64,000 nt of DNA from Tessaracoccus timonensis. Its GTDB lineage: Bacteria; Actinomycetota; Actinomycetes; Propionibacteriales; Propionibacteriaceae. The stretch is from NCBI RefSeq assembly GCF_900343145.1, contig NZ_LT996886.1:2046001-2110000 (forward strand), written 5' to 3'. The notes beneath the pieces were generated by a model. The model was not told the DNA's origin, did not search any database, and worked only from the letters and a program-made list of their open reading frames with translations. Shown here piece after piece: positions 1-8,129 of this stretch (position 1 is its first letter; every line of letters begins with the position of its first letter). Made by a program: the position numbers and the translations under genes.

Positions 1-2
1 CT

Positions 3-266
3 GCCAAATTCCTTCGGCCGCTGCGCATGATCAAGATCAAACCGCGCCGAATGGCAAAGGGTGTCGCTCCTCGGGCGACGCCTAGGCGGGCCTCGAGAGC
101 TAAACCACTGTCTAGGTGGCAGAAGTCCGGTCCATGGAATCGGGGCAGTTCCTATTCCAGAGTCCTCAGAGCACATCCAGTGCGGGCAACGTTCCGGGCG
201 AGGTACTCTGGTGGCTATTCCATTGGCTACAGCCTGTATGGATCTCGTCCTCGGAAAGGGCGGTAA
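3..266 (+). CDS. C-terminal part of a basic protein, possible polymorphic-toxin tip (5' end outside window)
   Basis: The frame is already open at the window edge and ends with TAA at 264-266. At least 87 residues are visible, very rich in Arg/Lys and ending in RPRKGR. It stops three bases before the ATG of a candidate membrane protein at 270. This copies the toxin-stop/immunity-start spacing of the better pairs further on (6728/6731, 7613/7616, 9740/9737), whose tips also end in basic KRRR- or SRR-type tails. I recognise no domain. That it is the end of an Rhs-type toxin is inferred from position and composition only; it could also be a non-coding open frame. Confidence 0.35.
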   Translation, partial: AKFLRPLRMIKIKPRRMAKGVAPRATPRRASRAKPLSRWQKSGPWNRGSSYSRVLRAHPVRATFRARYSGGYSIGYSLYGSRPRKGR

Positions 267-269
267 GGC

Positions 270-1019
270 ATGGCGACGCTGCAGTGGTCTCCGGAGATTG
301 ACCGCAACGGCATTTTGCGATTGGACCCGCTGATCGATGGCGAGCCCTTGAGCAGTCGCTTCAACAGTGGCTCTGAGCCTCGGGTGGTGGGGCTGGTGCT
401 GGGTTGGCGTGACTTGTCAGGATTCGTCGCTCTCGAAGGTGCCGAGAGGCTTCCGCTGGGTTCGTGTGAGTGCGCGTCTCCTGAAGTCAGGGTGCTCGCG
501 ACGGTTGCTCGTATGGGGGATGTCGTGCGGTGGACGGATATTTCTGATGTCAGCTCTGGGACCACGATTGATGATGTGGAGTTTGATCGGAGCGATTACG
601 TACAAGCCTTTGCGGAGCTGGCGACGCTGGCACCTTCGTTCCGTCGCAGGTATCGCCGTCGCATTTGGTCGCTCGGGCGAGATGACGGCTTGCCCGGGAA
701 CCCGTCCTTGATGGAGGGGCTCATTTGGGTGGCGATGGTGCCAGTCTTCATCTTTGCTGCGCATGCAAGTGATACCGGGGATGAACTCGGGGCCGACTTC
801 GCACTGTGGTTTCTGTTGCTCTCTGCCGTGGTGTTGTGCGTCTGGTGGTTCGTGAGGACGCGGTTGGCTCAGCGAAAGTACGGGGGAGAAGTTTGGGTCG
901 ACGGGCCGCTAGGGGTTCCTCCTTGCCCTTGGCATTCTGGGGTCAGGTATCTGAGTGAGTACTGCGCCAGGAATGAATCTCTCACCCCATGGGCTGAGTT
1001 CGATCAAAGCGGCAGGTGA
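270..1019 (+). CDS. Hypothetical membrane protein, candidate immunity protein
   Basis: This 249-residue protein is not recognised. The first 145 residues look soluble. Two hydrophobic segments follow (about 152-168, LIWVAMVPVFIFAA, and 178-196, ALWFLLLSAVVLCVWWF), then an Arg-rich turn and a C-terminal tail of about 50 residues. A hairpin of two membrane helices with both soluble parts on the same side is likely. It starts three bases after the stop of the basic tip at 3-266, as immunity genes do in the other pairs of this region. Translation is probably coupled to the upstream frame. The immunity role is inference. Confidence 0.5.
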   Translation: MATLQWSPEIDRNGILRLDPLIDGEPLSSRFNSGSEPRVVGLVLGWRDLSGFVALEGAERLPLGSCECASPEVRVLATVARMGDVVRWTDISDVSSGTTIDDVEFDRSDYVQAFAELATLAPSFRRRYRRRIWSLGRDDGLPGNPSLMEGLIWVAMVPVFIFAAHASDTGDELGADFALWFLLLSAVVLCVWWFVRTRLAQRKYGGEVWVDGPLGVPPCPWHSGVRYLSEYCARNESLTPWAEFDQSGR

Positions 1020-1106
1020 GAGCCATGCTCTGGGAGTGGGACTGCCCCGGGTTTGGTTGACACTGACATCTCAGGCTCGTGAGGGCCTGATGAGAGGATG
1101 CATGTC

Positions 1107-1385
1107 ATGCCCAAGTCCCATCCGAGAGAGTTCCGCGACGACGTGATCGCGGTGGCCCGCAAAGGCGAGGTCCCGATCGGCCAGATCGCGAAGGATTTCG
1201 GGATCAGCGAGTCTTGCCTGCACAGCTGGCTGGCCATGGCCGACTGGGCCGATGCCCCGGCCGGCGACAACCGGTCCGCCGCCGAGGTGCGGGAGGCCAA
1301 GAAGCGCATCCGACGGCTGGAGCAGGGGAAGGAGGTCTTGCGTCGAGCTGTTGCCAATCTGTCCCGTGACAACAACCCAAAATGA
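1107..1385 (+). CDS. IS3-family transposase OrfA (helix-turn-helix)
   Basis: This 92-residue protein has the OrfA pattern: an N-terminal helix-turn-helix (about 5-40, with IAKDFGISESCLHSWL) that binds the element ends, and a C-terminal leucine-zipper-like segment (about 55-90, REAKKRIRRLEQGKEVLRRA). The ATG at 1107 is preferred over the one at 1098 because GAGAGG lies 10 bases upstream of it. The stop TGA overlaps the ATG of orfB (ATGA at 1382-1385). OrfA itself looks intact, but its OrfB partner is broken, so the element should be dead. Confidence 0.8.
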   Translation: MPKSHPREFRDDVIAVARKGEVPIGQIAKDFGISESCLHSWLAMADWADAPAGDNRSAAEVREAKKRIRRLEQGKEVLRRAVANLSRDNNPK

Positions 1386-1675
1386 GGTTCTCCTTGGGCA
1401 CCGACATGGCACAGGCCAAGGGGGCGATCCGGGGGCCGGTGGCGGTCTCATGCCGGGTGTTGGGTTTCTCCCGATAGGCCTACTACCAATGGCTCGCGAA
1501 TCCTGTCTTCCAGCGTGACTGGGACGATGCGCACCTGATCAACGCCGCGATCGACGTGCATGCAGAGGGTCCCGGCCTGGGCTACCGGCTGATCGCCGAC
1601 GACCTGCCCGAGGAGGGCATCTCCGCTGGTGAGAACCGGGTCCAGCGACTGTACGAGCTGGAGCGGATCCGTCCC
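1382..1675 (+). pseudogene. IS3-family transposase OrfB remnant (nonsense codon, 3' end lost)
   Basis: The start is recognisable (MRFSLGTDMAQAKG, then VSCRVLGFSR). A TAG at 1475-1477 interrupts the segment where related transposases read S-P-Q-A-Y/F-Y-x-W. After the stop the frame continues as AYYQWLANPVFQRDWDDAHL and GYRLIADDLPEEGISAGENR, a typical IS3 OrfB N-terminal half. Similarity fades near 1675 and the whole DDE catalytic domain is missing. The remnant butts against the truncated PH-domain gene on the other strand, so the broken end probably marks an old insertion or deletion boundary. Confidence 0.8.
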
Positions 1676-2228
1676 CGTGATCGCAGACCAAACTGCCAGA
1701 CCAAACGAATCGTCTTTGTGCTCCCAACGCTTCAGCAGGTATGCCTCGCTTTGGCACGGCTTCTGAAACTGCATTGATTTGCCATCCGCCCAGCGCACCC
1801 TCAGCGACACAGTGATTGTCCACCTGCTCCAACAACGCGGCATGCCGGTCGTCCATGCAGATTCCCAACCCATACAATTTTCGGGCTAATCGTCTATTAC
1901 GGATACGAAGAGCGACATATGTACCGGACGAGCGTGGATCGAGGATCATCATAATTTCCAGCTTCTCGACGTCCGCGAAAGCGAACCGGACTCGCCGGAA
2001 AACTCCCTCGTAGATTACCTCCCGGTCATGTACACAAATCTTGAGTCCCCTTACGTAAACCGTCCTCCACACCACCCAACCGCATATGCCTGTCCACACC
2101 AGGAGAACCCAGAACCAGCCTGCAAAGTTAGCTTCCACCACCGCCAAAACCACCAAGACCCAGACCAAAGCAGTCCATACAAGGTGACGAAGCCGCACAG
2201 CCAAGAGCATCAATCCCGGATATATCAT
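1539..2228 (-). pseudogene. PH-like-domain membrane protein, 3' end replaced by IS remnant
   Basis: Read from 2228, the protein begins with two membrane helices (about 5-28, LVWTALVWVLVVLAVV, and 35-53, WFWVLLVWTGICGWVVW). A soluble segment resembling bacterial PH domains follows (about 58-140, with VIYEGVFRRVRFAFADVEKL and TYVALRIRNRRLARKLYGLG). Past about 1680 the open frame runs antisense through the IS3 orfB remnant and encodes unrelated Arg/Pro-rich sequence. The native C-terminus has therefore been lost. Its function is unknown; small PH-domain membrane proteins like this occur among immunity genes next to Rhs tips, which would suit the region. Confidence 0.55.
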
Positions 2229-2306
2229 CGCCTTCGCCTTCGGCCGTAGGTGTCGTACAGATCATATGCTCCGAATTTGCTGCTGACATAAACGTTCAAG
2301 CCGAAG

Positions 2307-3229
2307 TTAGCTGACTTGGAGCTTGACCCGGTTCTCCGGACAGGTTTGGTTCGTTAGATTATGCCGCTTCGGTGGTGGTGGCGGCAAGGTTTCGAACTCG
2401 TGTGGGGACAGTATGCCGAGGCTGGAGTGGCGTCGGCGTGGGTTGTACCAGCCCTCGATCCACTCGAACATCGCTGAGGCCAGTTCGACGCGTGATGGCC
2501 AGTGTCGGCGGTCCAGGAGCTCGCGTTGCATGATCGACCAGAACGATTCCATTGCCGCGTTGTCTTGGGACGAGGCGACCCTGCCCATCGAGCCCACAAG
2601 CCCGGCTTCTCGGAGTCGGTGGCCGAACAGCCAGCTGGTGTATTGACTCCCGCGGTCGGCATGCAGGATCGTTCCCGGAGCGGGCCGGCGTTGCCAACGA
2701 GCCATGTCGAGCGCGTCGATCACGAGTTCTGTTCGGATGTGATTAGCGATCGCCCAGCCCACGATCCTTCTGGACCAGGCGTCCATTACCGCGCAGCGGT
2801 AGTCCCAGCCATCTCTGGCGCGGTGTTGGGTGATGTCGGTGAACCACAGCCGGTCCGGGCCGTCGGCATGAAACTGGCATTTGACCAGATCATCATGGGT
2901 TGCAGCAGCCGGGACATGGCCCCGTTTGCGGCGGTGACACACGCCTTGAAGGCCGTCTTCGCGCATGAGACGAGCGATGCGTTTGCGTCCGCAGCAGATC
3001 CCCAAGCCCAAACGCAGCTCGGCATGAACCCGTGGGGCGCCATAGGTTCCCCGAGACATCTCATGGATCGATCTGATGGTGAGCATCAACTCTCGGTCGG
3101 CCAGCTCGCGGCAGCTTGCTGGTCGGTTCCTCCACTCCTAGAAACCCGAGCGAGACACCCGCAGGACCCGACACACCACCGCAACAGAGAAGCTCTCTTC
3201 CTCGAGCTCGGCGACGAGCCGGAACACTA
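2307..3229 (-). pseudogene. IS3-family transposase OrfB (DDE integrase) with one in-frame stop
   Basis: The catalytic core is complete: WFTDITQH (first Asp), LHADRGSQYTSW (second Asp) and DNAAMESFWSIMQRELL (Glu), then the GWYNPRRRHSSLG region of the rve domain. Upstream, the -1 frame reads KIVFRLVAELEEESFSVAVV and CRVLRVSRSGF, then TAG at 3138-3140 where relatives have an aromatic residue, then EWRNRPASCREL. A TTG at 3089 could restart translation and give a 260-residue protein that keeps the DDE triad. The frame runs about 10 bases beyond the left inverted repeat. Confidence 0.8.
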
Positions 3230-3579
3230 TTTTGGGAGGACGTTCTCCCGGGCGAAATAGGCGCTGGCACGTTTCAGGATCTCAACCTCGGTCTCCAACA
3301 CCCGGTTACGGCGACGCAGCTCGACCAGCTCGCGTCTCTCAGCGCTGGTCAAGCCCTCACTTCGACCAGCATCAACATCGGCTTGACCCATCCAGCGAGG
3401 CAGACAAGACTCGCTGATCCCCAAGTCCCTCGCAACCCGGGCCACCGGTTGACCCGACCCCACCAGCTCAAGAGCCCTCCGACGAAACTCGACAGGCTTA
3501 GCAGCAGGCATCACAGACTCCTTCCCTGAGGCCATCATCACCTCAGACTCGGTGTCCGGAAAAGCGCGTCAAGCTCCCA
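2317..3579 (-). mobile_element. IS3-family insertion sequence, nearly complete
   Basis: The element is about 1.26 kb and reads on the minus strand. Imperfect terminal inverted repeats are visible: TGGAGCTTGAC...TCTCCGGACA from 2317 and, on the other strand, TGGGAGCTTGAC...TTTCCGGACA from 3579. They share the TG...CA ends of the family. Inside are orfA (3227-3511) and orfB in the -1 frame. I found no matching target duplication next to the ends, which suggests an old insertion or later rearrangement. Confidence 0.8.
3227..3511 (-). CDS. IS3-family transposase OrfA
   Basis: This 94-residue OrfA has an N-terminal helix-turn-helix (about 5-45, with VARVARDLGISESCLPRW) and a C-terminal coiled-coil segment (about 62-90, RRELVELRRRNRVLETEVEI), followed by AYFARENVLPK. 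The ATG at 3511 is preceded by GAAGGAG six bases upstream. An A4 run just before the stop (CCAAAATAG) lies where IS3 elements make the -1 ribosomal frameshift that fuses OrfA to OrfB, and the OrfB frame is indeed -1 relative to OrfA. Confidence 0.85.
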   Translation of the reverse strand: MPAAKPVEFRRRALELVGSGQPVARVARDLGISESCLPRWMGQADVDAGRSEGLTSAERRELVELRRRNRVLETEVEILKRASAYFARENVLPK

Positions 3580-3734
3580 TGCGCCACAACAACTACGGCG
3601 GCAACGTTTTGCTACATCGCGTACGCTCGTACAAAGTGGAGCCGGAACCGAGCAAATTCGGACTGGAGTCTCGCCCCAGCAATCCTCAAAGTGCAGCTCA
3701 AGCCGTCACATCCAATTACAGCCGTCGACCCCGG

Positions 3735-4436
3735 TCAGTCGCCGCGCAACGGAGTGCACCCCACCGCTAACACCTGACAACCGGACGCAAGCCCATCCCT
3801 CGAGCTGAGTCCAGGACAATCCTCGACATACACAGTGCTCAAGTTGGTACACCCCGAGAACTTCGAGAAGTCACGCAGCTCTCTCACTTCTTCCAGCCGC
3901 AATTCAACGAGACGTTCTCCAGCAAAGTCTGGGAATGCCGAAGCAGAACAGACAGCGACAGATAAGTAGCGCAACGACTCCGGCAATCTACCCGGAAACG
4001 CTCTTGGAGAAATGAGTGAAAGGTTTTCAAGCACCATGTTGCGCTCGATTTCCGCAGCCCACTCTATGCTACAAGAGGTCAAGCCCAGCCCGGTCAACTG
4101 CGCACCCAACTCCACCGATAGCACCCGCAACATCGAAGAGAGATGGAGAGACAATGAGCGCAGCTTGGGGAACCACCGGAGATCGACAATTCCATGCACC
4201 ATATGGCCCAACGAAAGTTCTTCCAAATTTTTCAGATCATGGATACCAGATAAATCCACCTGCGCGTTGATCGCTAGCCCGCGAACCCGCCCCGCGGCCG
4301 ACACAACGGAACTGATATCGCCAACATCTTCATCGCAGATGTTGATCGCGGTCTCCCAAGGGCGAACGGAACGCCGACGGACCATATTCCAATACTTCAC
4401 AACTACAGCCTCCACCAATTCCTTGGCGTGCTGCAC
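3735..4436 (-). CDS. Leucine-rich-repeat protein, candidate immunity protein for the GIY-YIG tip
   Basis: This 233-residue protein starts at a GTG (4436). From about residue 45 it shows repeated L-x-x-L-x-L units: LKNLEELSLGHM, FPKLRSLSLHL, LGAQLTGLGLTSC, MVLENLSLI, LPESLRYLSVAVC, LVELRLEEV and TNLSTVYVEDCPGL. This is a short LRR solenoid without a signal peptide, so it is cytoplasmic. The gene overlaps the 3' end of the Rhs/GIY-YIG gene by 34 bases on the same strand, the usual toxin-immunity arrangement. The pairing is inferred from that overlap. Codon use is less GC-biased than in the core genes. Confidence 0.7.
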   Translation of the reverse strand: MQHAKELVEAVVVKYWNMVRRRSVRPWETAINICDEDVGDISSVVSAAGRVRGLAINAQVDLSGIHDLKNLEELSLGHMVHGIVDLRWFPKLRSLSLHLSSMLRVLSVELGAQLTGLGLTSCSIEWAAEIERNMVLENLSLISPRAFPGRLPESLRYLSVAVCSASAFPDFAGERLVELRLEEVRELRDFSKFSGCTNLSTVYVEDCPGLSSRDGLASGCQVLAVGCTPLRGD

Positions 4437-5968
4437 ATCAGATATGACCGTCTTGTCCCAATAGGATTCCTAATATTGGCCAAGTTCCGCTTGCCGTTCT
4501 TGTAGATTCCTCCGAGCCGGTTAATCATCCTCTGTTCTGCCACTTCTCGGCGAACCTTCCCACCACTGACGCGATATACTCTTGCAGTCGCCGCTTGCCA
4601 CTTTGTAATCTTGCCATTCCTTACGTGCCGCGCCAACCTCCCTGCAATTTTGGAGGACTGACCAACGTATTTCATTTTCGACACAGTACGAACGACATAG
4701 ATGTCGCCTCTAGCAAGCTTATAGCCGCGATACGCCCATGCGGCAACTGCAGTTACGGGTATGAAGCTGGCTGCGGTGAGTGCGATGTCCCATTTGTATT
4801 TCCAAAGCACCCTGCCGACTTTCCGCAGCCACCCCCATTCGCCGGTCGTGTCGATTCGATTGATGGGGTCGTTGGGGTAGGTGTACGGGGTGTCGTTGCC
4901 GCCGTAGACGGGGTCGAGGCTGGTGAACAGTCCGGTGGCGGGGTTGTAAAGGCGGGCTCCCATGAGGAGGATGCCGGTTTCGGTGGTGGTGCGTTGTTTC
5001 GCACCCAGCCATCCGTAGCCGTTGGCGGCGGCACCAGCGGTGCTTGTGGGCGGGGTGATCACTGGTGTGCCGTATTCGGTGTAGCGGGTCCACCGATCAA
5101 GCCCCTGCACCGTCTCCCCGTCAGCTGGGAGTGTGATGGTGGCGGACACATCCCCGCGGGGATTCGCGAGCGCCAGCTCCCCAACCGTGGACTCACCAGA
5201 AGTCGTGATCGACAACGACAACCCGCCACTGGTCAAGTCCGCGTACACCGTCGTCGACGCCCGGTCAGCGGTGACGCTGGTCACCCACCCAGGATTATCC
5301 GAATCATCCACATAATGATTCGTCACCGACTCAGTGACAGTCGTTTCCAACGTGCGGCGTGTAGTTTGCACCGTGCGGCGTCCAGCGACATCCAGGGTGT
5401 ATGACAGGCTCATCCCGGCCTGGGTGATCGCTTTCGCGGTGTCGTCGTCGTAGTACGACAGGCGGACATCGCCCGATTCTGGGCGCGGTGTATCCGCGGC
5501 TGGGATGAGGGTTTGCCGACCCAGCAGATCGTAGGTGTAGGCGGTGCCGTCGCCAGCAGTGGCGGGCCGGTCCGCCGCATCGTAGCTACGGCTGGTCCCC
5601 ACCCCACCTGAGGCGGGGCAGAGCGCCCCGGTGGTGGCGGCAGCCGTAGTGTCAGCAAGCCGATTGCCTCGAGCGTCAAACCGGTACGTACGCAACCTGC
5701 AGCCGGTGCCGTCAACCTCATCGGAGCGGTCCACCACCTCTGTGAGCCGCCCGGCCGGATCATACGAATACGTCACATCCGCGGCGACCGCCTGAGCGCC
5801 GGCGACCGCGCCAGTGAACGCGGCACCATCAGGATTCCACTCATGCACGATCTGCCCAGCCGCATCAGCCTCCAAACTCCACGCCAACCACGGCTGAATG
5901 GTCGTGGCACCAGTAGCCGGATCAGTCACGGCGCCATTGGCTCTGAGCGCGAGCATGGATGGAGTCAC
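4403..5968 (-). CDS. Rhs/YD-repeat toxin C-terminal cassette with GIY-YIG nuclease tip
   Basis: Of the 521 residues, about 15-370 are Rhs core with YD-type repeats (TYSYDPAGRLTEVVDR, SYDAADRPATAGDGTAYTYD, LLGRQTLIP) and end in the hallmark region GARLYNPATGLFTSLDPVYGG...YPNDPINRIDTTGEW. A short hydrophobic pre-toxin stretch follows (WDIALTAASFIPVTAVAAWA). The tip is a GIY-YIG-like nuclease: IYVVRTVSKMKYVGQS (paired Tyr motifs), AGRLARH (catalytic-type Arg), REVAEQRMINRLGG (metal-binding-type Glu) and ANIRNPIG (Asn). Full Rhs toxins are 1500-3000 residues with a secretion N-terminus; here it begins inside the core, directly after another gene, so this is a displaced 3' cassette. Confidence 0.85.
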   Translation of the reverse strand: MTPSMLALRANGAVTDPATGATTIQPWLAWSLEADAAGQIVHEWNPDGAAFTGAVAGAQAVAADVTYSYDPAGRLTEVVDRSDEVDGTGCRLRTYRFDARGNRLADTTAAATTGALCPASGGVGTSRSYDAADRPATAGDGTAYTYDLLGRQTLIPAADTPRPESGDVRLSYYDDDTAKAITQAGMSLSYTLDVAGRRTVQTTRRTLETTVTESVTNHYVDDSDNPGWVTSVTADRASTTVYADLTSGGLSLSITTSGESTVGELALANPRGDVSATITLPADGETVQGLDRWTRYTEYGTPVITPPTSTAGAAANGYGWLGAKQRTTTETGILLMGARLYNPATGLFTSLDPVYGGNDTPYTYPNDPINRIDTTGEWGWLRKVGRVLWKYKWDIALTAASFIPVTAVAAWAYRGYKLARGDIYVVRTVSKMKYVGQSSKIAGRLARHVRNGKITKWQAATARVYRVSGGKVRREVAEQRMINRLGGIYKNGKRNLANIRNPIGTRRSYLMCSTPRNWWRL

Positions 5969-6731
5969 CCACAGCTGGCAGTGTCGCGGCAGTAGAAACG
6001 TTCACCCTCCGAGCCAATCGCCAGTTGCGCCGATACAGCGACCCACCCACCAGCCGTTCCATGACCATGACTGCGTAATCCGCAAGCGTTCCTTCCCGCC
6101 CGGCGCGTCTGAACAACGTGAACCGCTCACCAGCCGGAAGCCGACATTCCAGCCAATCACGCCCCAGCCGAAACTCACCTCGGTACTCGCCCAAGCGCAA
6201 TGAAAACACCCCCGACGACAAATCCAGACACTGCAGCCGAAGCCCTGCCACGCCCCCGACCGCCTCGCTCAGGCTCTTGCTCTCGCCAGCGAGATACTCA
6301 CCGTCGAGTCCCGGCAACGCACTACCCCACGGATAACGCGTCATGAACGGCCCATCATCCCAGAACCACTGCGCACCAGGCCCGATGAGGCTGATTCCTG
6401 CGATCTCCGGATGCTCCGCTCCAATGCTGATGGACCGATCACCGAACCTAGTGACCCCCACCTCGCACTGCTCCTCGGCCACCACACGTACGATCCGCAT
6501 ACTCAGGTCCACCATCTCAGCCAATGAATCACCACCAATCTGCACTTCAGCACCATTGGAGAGAGTGACCGAGTCCGATTCCAGGTTTCGAACCTCCACT
6601 TCCGCCATCACACCTGCTCGTTCTAGGCCAAACAACAGCGAAGGCCCCCGCTCCTGGACCTCGTAGCCCAAGACCTCGTGCACCGGTTCGCAGCGTCGAA
6701 TCGCACACTCCAACTCCGTTCTGCGAATCAT
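5922..6731 (-). CDS. Hypothetical protein, candidate immunity protein
   Basis: This 269-residue soluble protein is not recognised. Its ATG at 6731 overlaps the TGA of the toxin tip (ATGA at 6728-6731), so the two were translated as a coupled pair. The sequence is acidic and beta-rich-looking (GVMAEVEVRNLESDSVTLSN, GEYRGEFRLGRDWLECRLPA), with Trp/Tyr clusters typical of immunity proteins. Its last codons overlap the start of the following Rhs frame, which marks the recombination joint between this pair and the next cassette. The immunity role is inferred from the overlap with a toxin tip. Confidence 0.6.
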   Translation of the reverse strand: MIRRTELECAIRRCEPVHEVLGYEVQERGPSLLFGLERAGVMAEVEVRNLESDSVTLSNGAEVQIGGDSLAEMVDLSMRIVRVVAEEQCEVGVTRFGDRSISIGAEHPEIAGISLIGPGAQWFWDDGPFMTRYPWGSALPGLDGEYLAGESKSLSEAVGGVAGLRLQCLDLSSGVFSLRLGEYRGEFRLGRDWLECRLPAGERFTLFRRAGREGTLADYAVMVMERLVGGSLYRRNWRLARRVNVSTAATLPAVGDSIHARAQSQWRRD

Positions 6732-7180
6732 CGTCTACGCTTCTTTCCCCAACTCACATACTTGCTCAGTGGCTTGCTCTTCCTGTTCCAGTCGATTCCG
6801 ATCTTCCCCCGTTCGATATGAATATGGATTCTATCCACAGCACGGCGCCACTTAGGGAGTTTCTTCCAGTGTTTGTGTTGGGGGCCGAGTGACACGCGGC
6901 CGCGACCGATTCTGAGGGTGTTGTTACCGTTCTTGACCACGTGCTTGATTGCTCCTTTGGCTGCGCGCCAACTCTTGGTGGGTCGGGCTATTTGCGTGAC
7001 ACGCGCGGCATATTTGAGTCCTCTTCCTGCCGGTCCTAGAAGGGAAAGCGCTGCTTCTGCGTAGCGTCCCCTGCGTACCGCATCGACAGCAAGAGCACCA
7101 CTTGCTACCCATCCGATAGGGCCAGGAATAAAACTAGCGGCAACCAATCCCACTCGCCCAATCCCACTCGCCACCGGCGA
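6728..7180 (-). pseudogene. Orphan polymorphic-toxin tip (His-rich C-terminus), left half of the back-to-back pair
   Basis: Coding character starts near 7180 and runs to TGA at 6728. A Gly/Ala-rich pre-toxin segment comes first (GLVAASFIPGPIGWVASGAL, similar to the segment after the two Rhs cores). A very basic tip of about 90 residues follows, with GPQHKHWKKLPKWRRA, DRIHIHIERGKIGIDW and the end KYVSWGKKRRR. The alternating IHIHI strand and terminal Trp/Lys resemble small RNase-type tips, but I cannot name the family. No start codon or Rhs core precedes it: beyond 7180 the frame is antisense to the rightward tip. It is silent as it stands. Confidence 0.6.
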
Positions 7181-7613
7181 GCGATGGAGATGGTTGGGCA
7201 CGGCGTTGTCTGTGGTATCGCTAGTCCCAGGCCCGATTGGCATGTTGGCTACTGCGGGCGTGATTGCGGGCAATTTGGCTCGGGGCCAATGGAAGAGCGC
7301 CATCGGCAACGCTATTGGGTTCGTCCCCGGCGCGAAGATCGCTGCACGAGTTCTGGGGGGGGGATCAGGTCGGATCGCGCGTGCGGGCCGTGTCTTCCTC
7401 TCATGGCAGGCAAACAATCGTAGTCTCGGTACAAGGTCCAGACTCTTCAGTAACAAACTGAATATTCGTGGATACCGGATTGGTTGGAGCAAGGGACCTC
7501 GAGTCGGCAAGAGGACTCCCGCTCCTGTTGTCTGGAGAATTGGAAAACGGGGAAAGCATGGGCACGTTGCTGTTCAGCGAACGAATGTTTCGTGGTTTAA
7601 AAGAAGGAGGTAG
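7171..7613 (+). pseudogene. Orphan polymorphic-toxin tip, right half of the back-to-back pair
   Basis: The + strand frame from about 7171 reads ERWRWLGTALSVVSLVPGPI, then a Gly/Ala-rich pre-toxin segment with GNAIGFVPGAKIAARVLGGG, then a basic tip with RSLGTRSRLFSNKLNIRGYR, GKRGKHGHVAVQRTNVSW and the end FKRRR. TTG at 7194 could serve as a start, but the tip more likely once belonged to an Rhs core that is no longer attached. The final codons also supply AGGAGG, the ribosome site for the next gene. Its VPGPIG segment matches the IPGPIG of the leftward tip, so the two are probably related delivery modules with different toxic ends. Confidence 0.6.
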
Positions 7614-7615
7614 CC

Positions 7616-8086
7616 ATGGGGGATTGGCCGCGCATTTCGGCTGAGGTGCAGGATCTAGTAGAGGGGTATCCGCTGTCTTTGGGGGAGGCCTATTTCGACG
7701 AATGGAGCCCGCTCGGCGAGTTCGAGGCCGGTTGGAGCTCGAGCTCGGCATTCTTTGAACTTGCGAGTTGGGTGATTGAAGATGAACTGTCTGTGCTCTT
7801 TCTCTCGTGGAGGGTCAACGCTCTGAAGGGTCGCTTCGCTCAAGGGAATGTTGAACTGTGGGAGGGCCAAGACACACGAGCGACGATTGCCGGACTCATC
7901 GCTGGCCTCGGGTACCATCCCTTGGTGCTGCACGCTGCCTCAGGATGGCCGAGGCGTTGGAAGCTGTCTTGTGGTGATCTCACCATTGATTCCTCAAGAC
8001 GCGAACCGCGAACCTTTTCGACGCATCTGCTCCTACCTGCTTGGCTGAACTCGTCTTCCAATGCCTCGCGCAGCGGCTGTGCATGA
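7616..8086 (+). CDS. Hypothetical protein, candidate immunity protein, 3' end possibly recombinant
   Basis: This 156-residue protein starts two bases after the stop of the tip at 7171-7613, with AGGAGG six bases upstream. The first 120 residues are acidic and Trp/Phe-rich (EGYPLSLGEAYFDEWSPLGE, WVIEDELSVLFLSWRV), as in many small immunity proteins, and no family is recognised. The last 25 residues (THLLLPAWLNSSSNASRSG) look like read-through into unrelated sequence just before the Rhs homology begins. The original C-terminus was probably lost when the downstream cassette was joined on. Confidence 0.5.
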   Translation: MGDWPRISAEVQDLVEGYPLSLGEAYFDEWSPLGEFEAGWSSSSAFFELASWVIEDELSVLFLSWRVNALKGRFAQGNVELWEGQDTRATIAGLIAGLGYHPLVLHAASGWPRRWKLSCGDLTIDSSRREPRTFSTHLLLPAWLNSSSNASRSGCA

Positions 8087-8129
8087 TTCTTGGGGGCCTT
8101 GTTGGAGCGCTGCTGCCGGCCATGACGCT

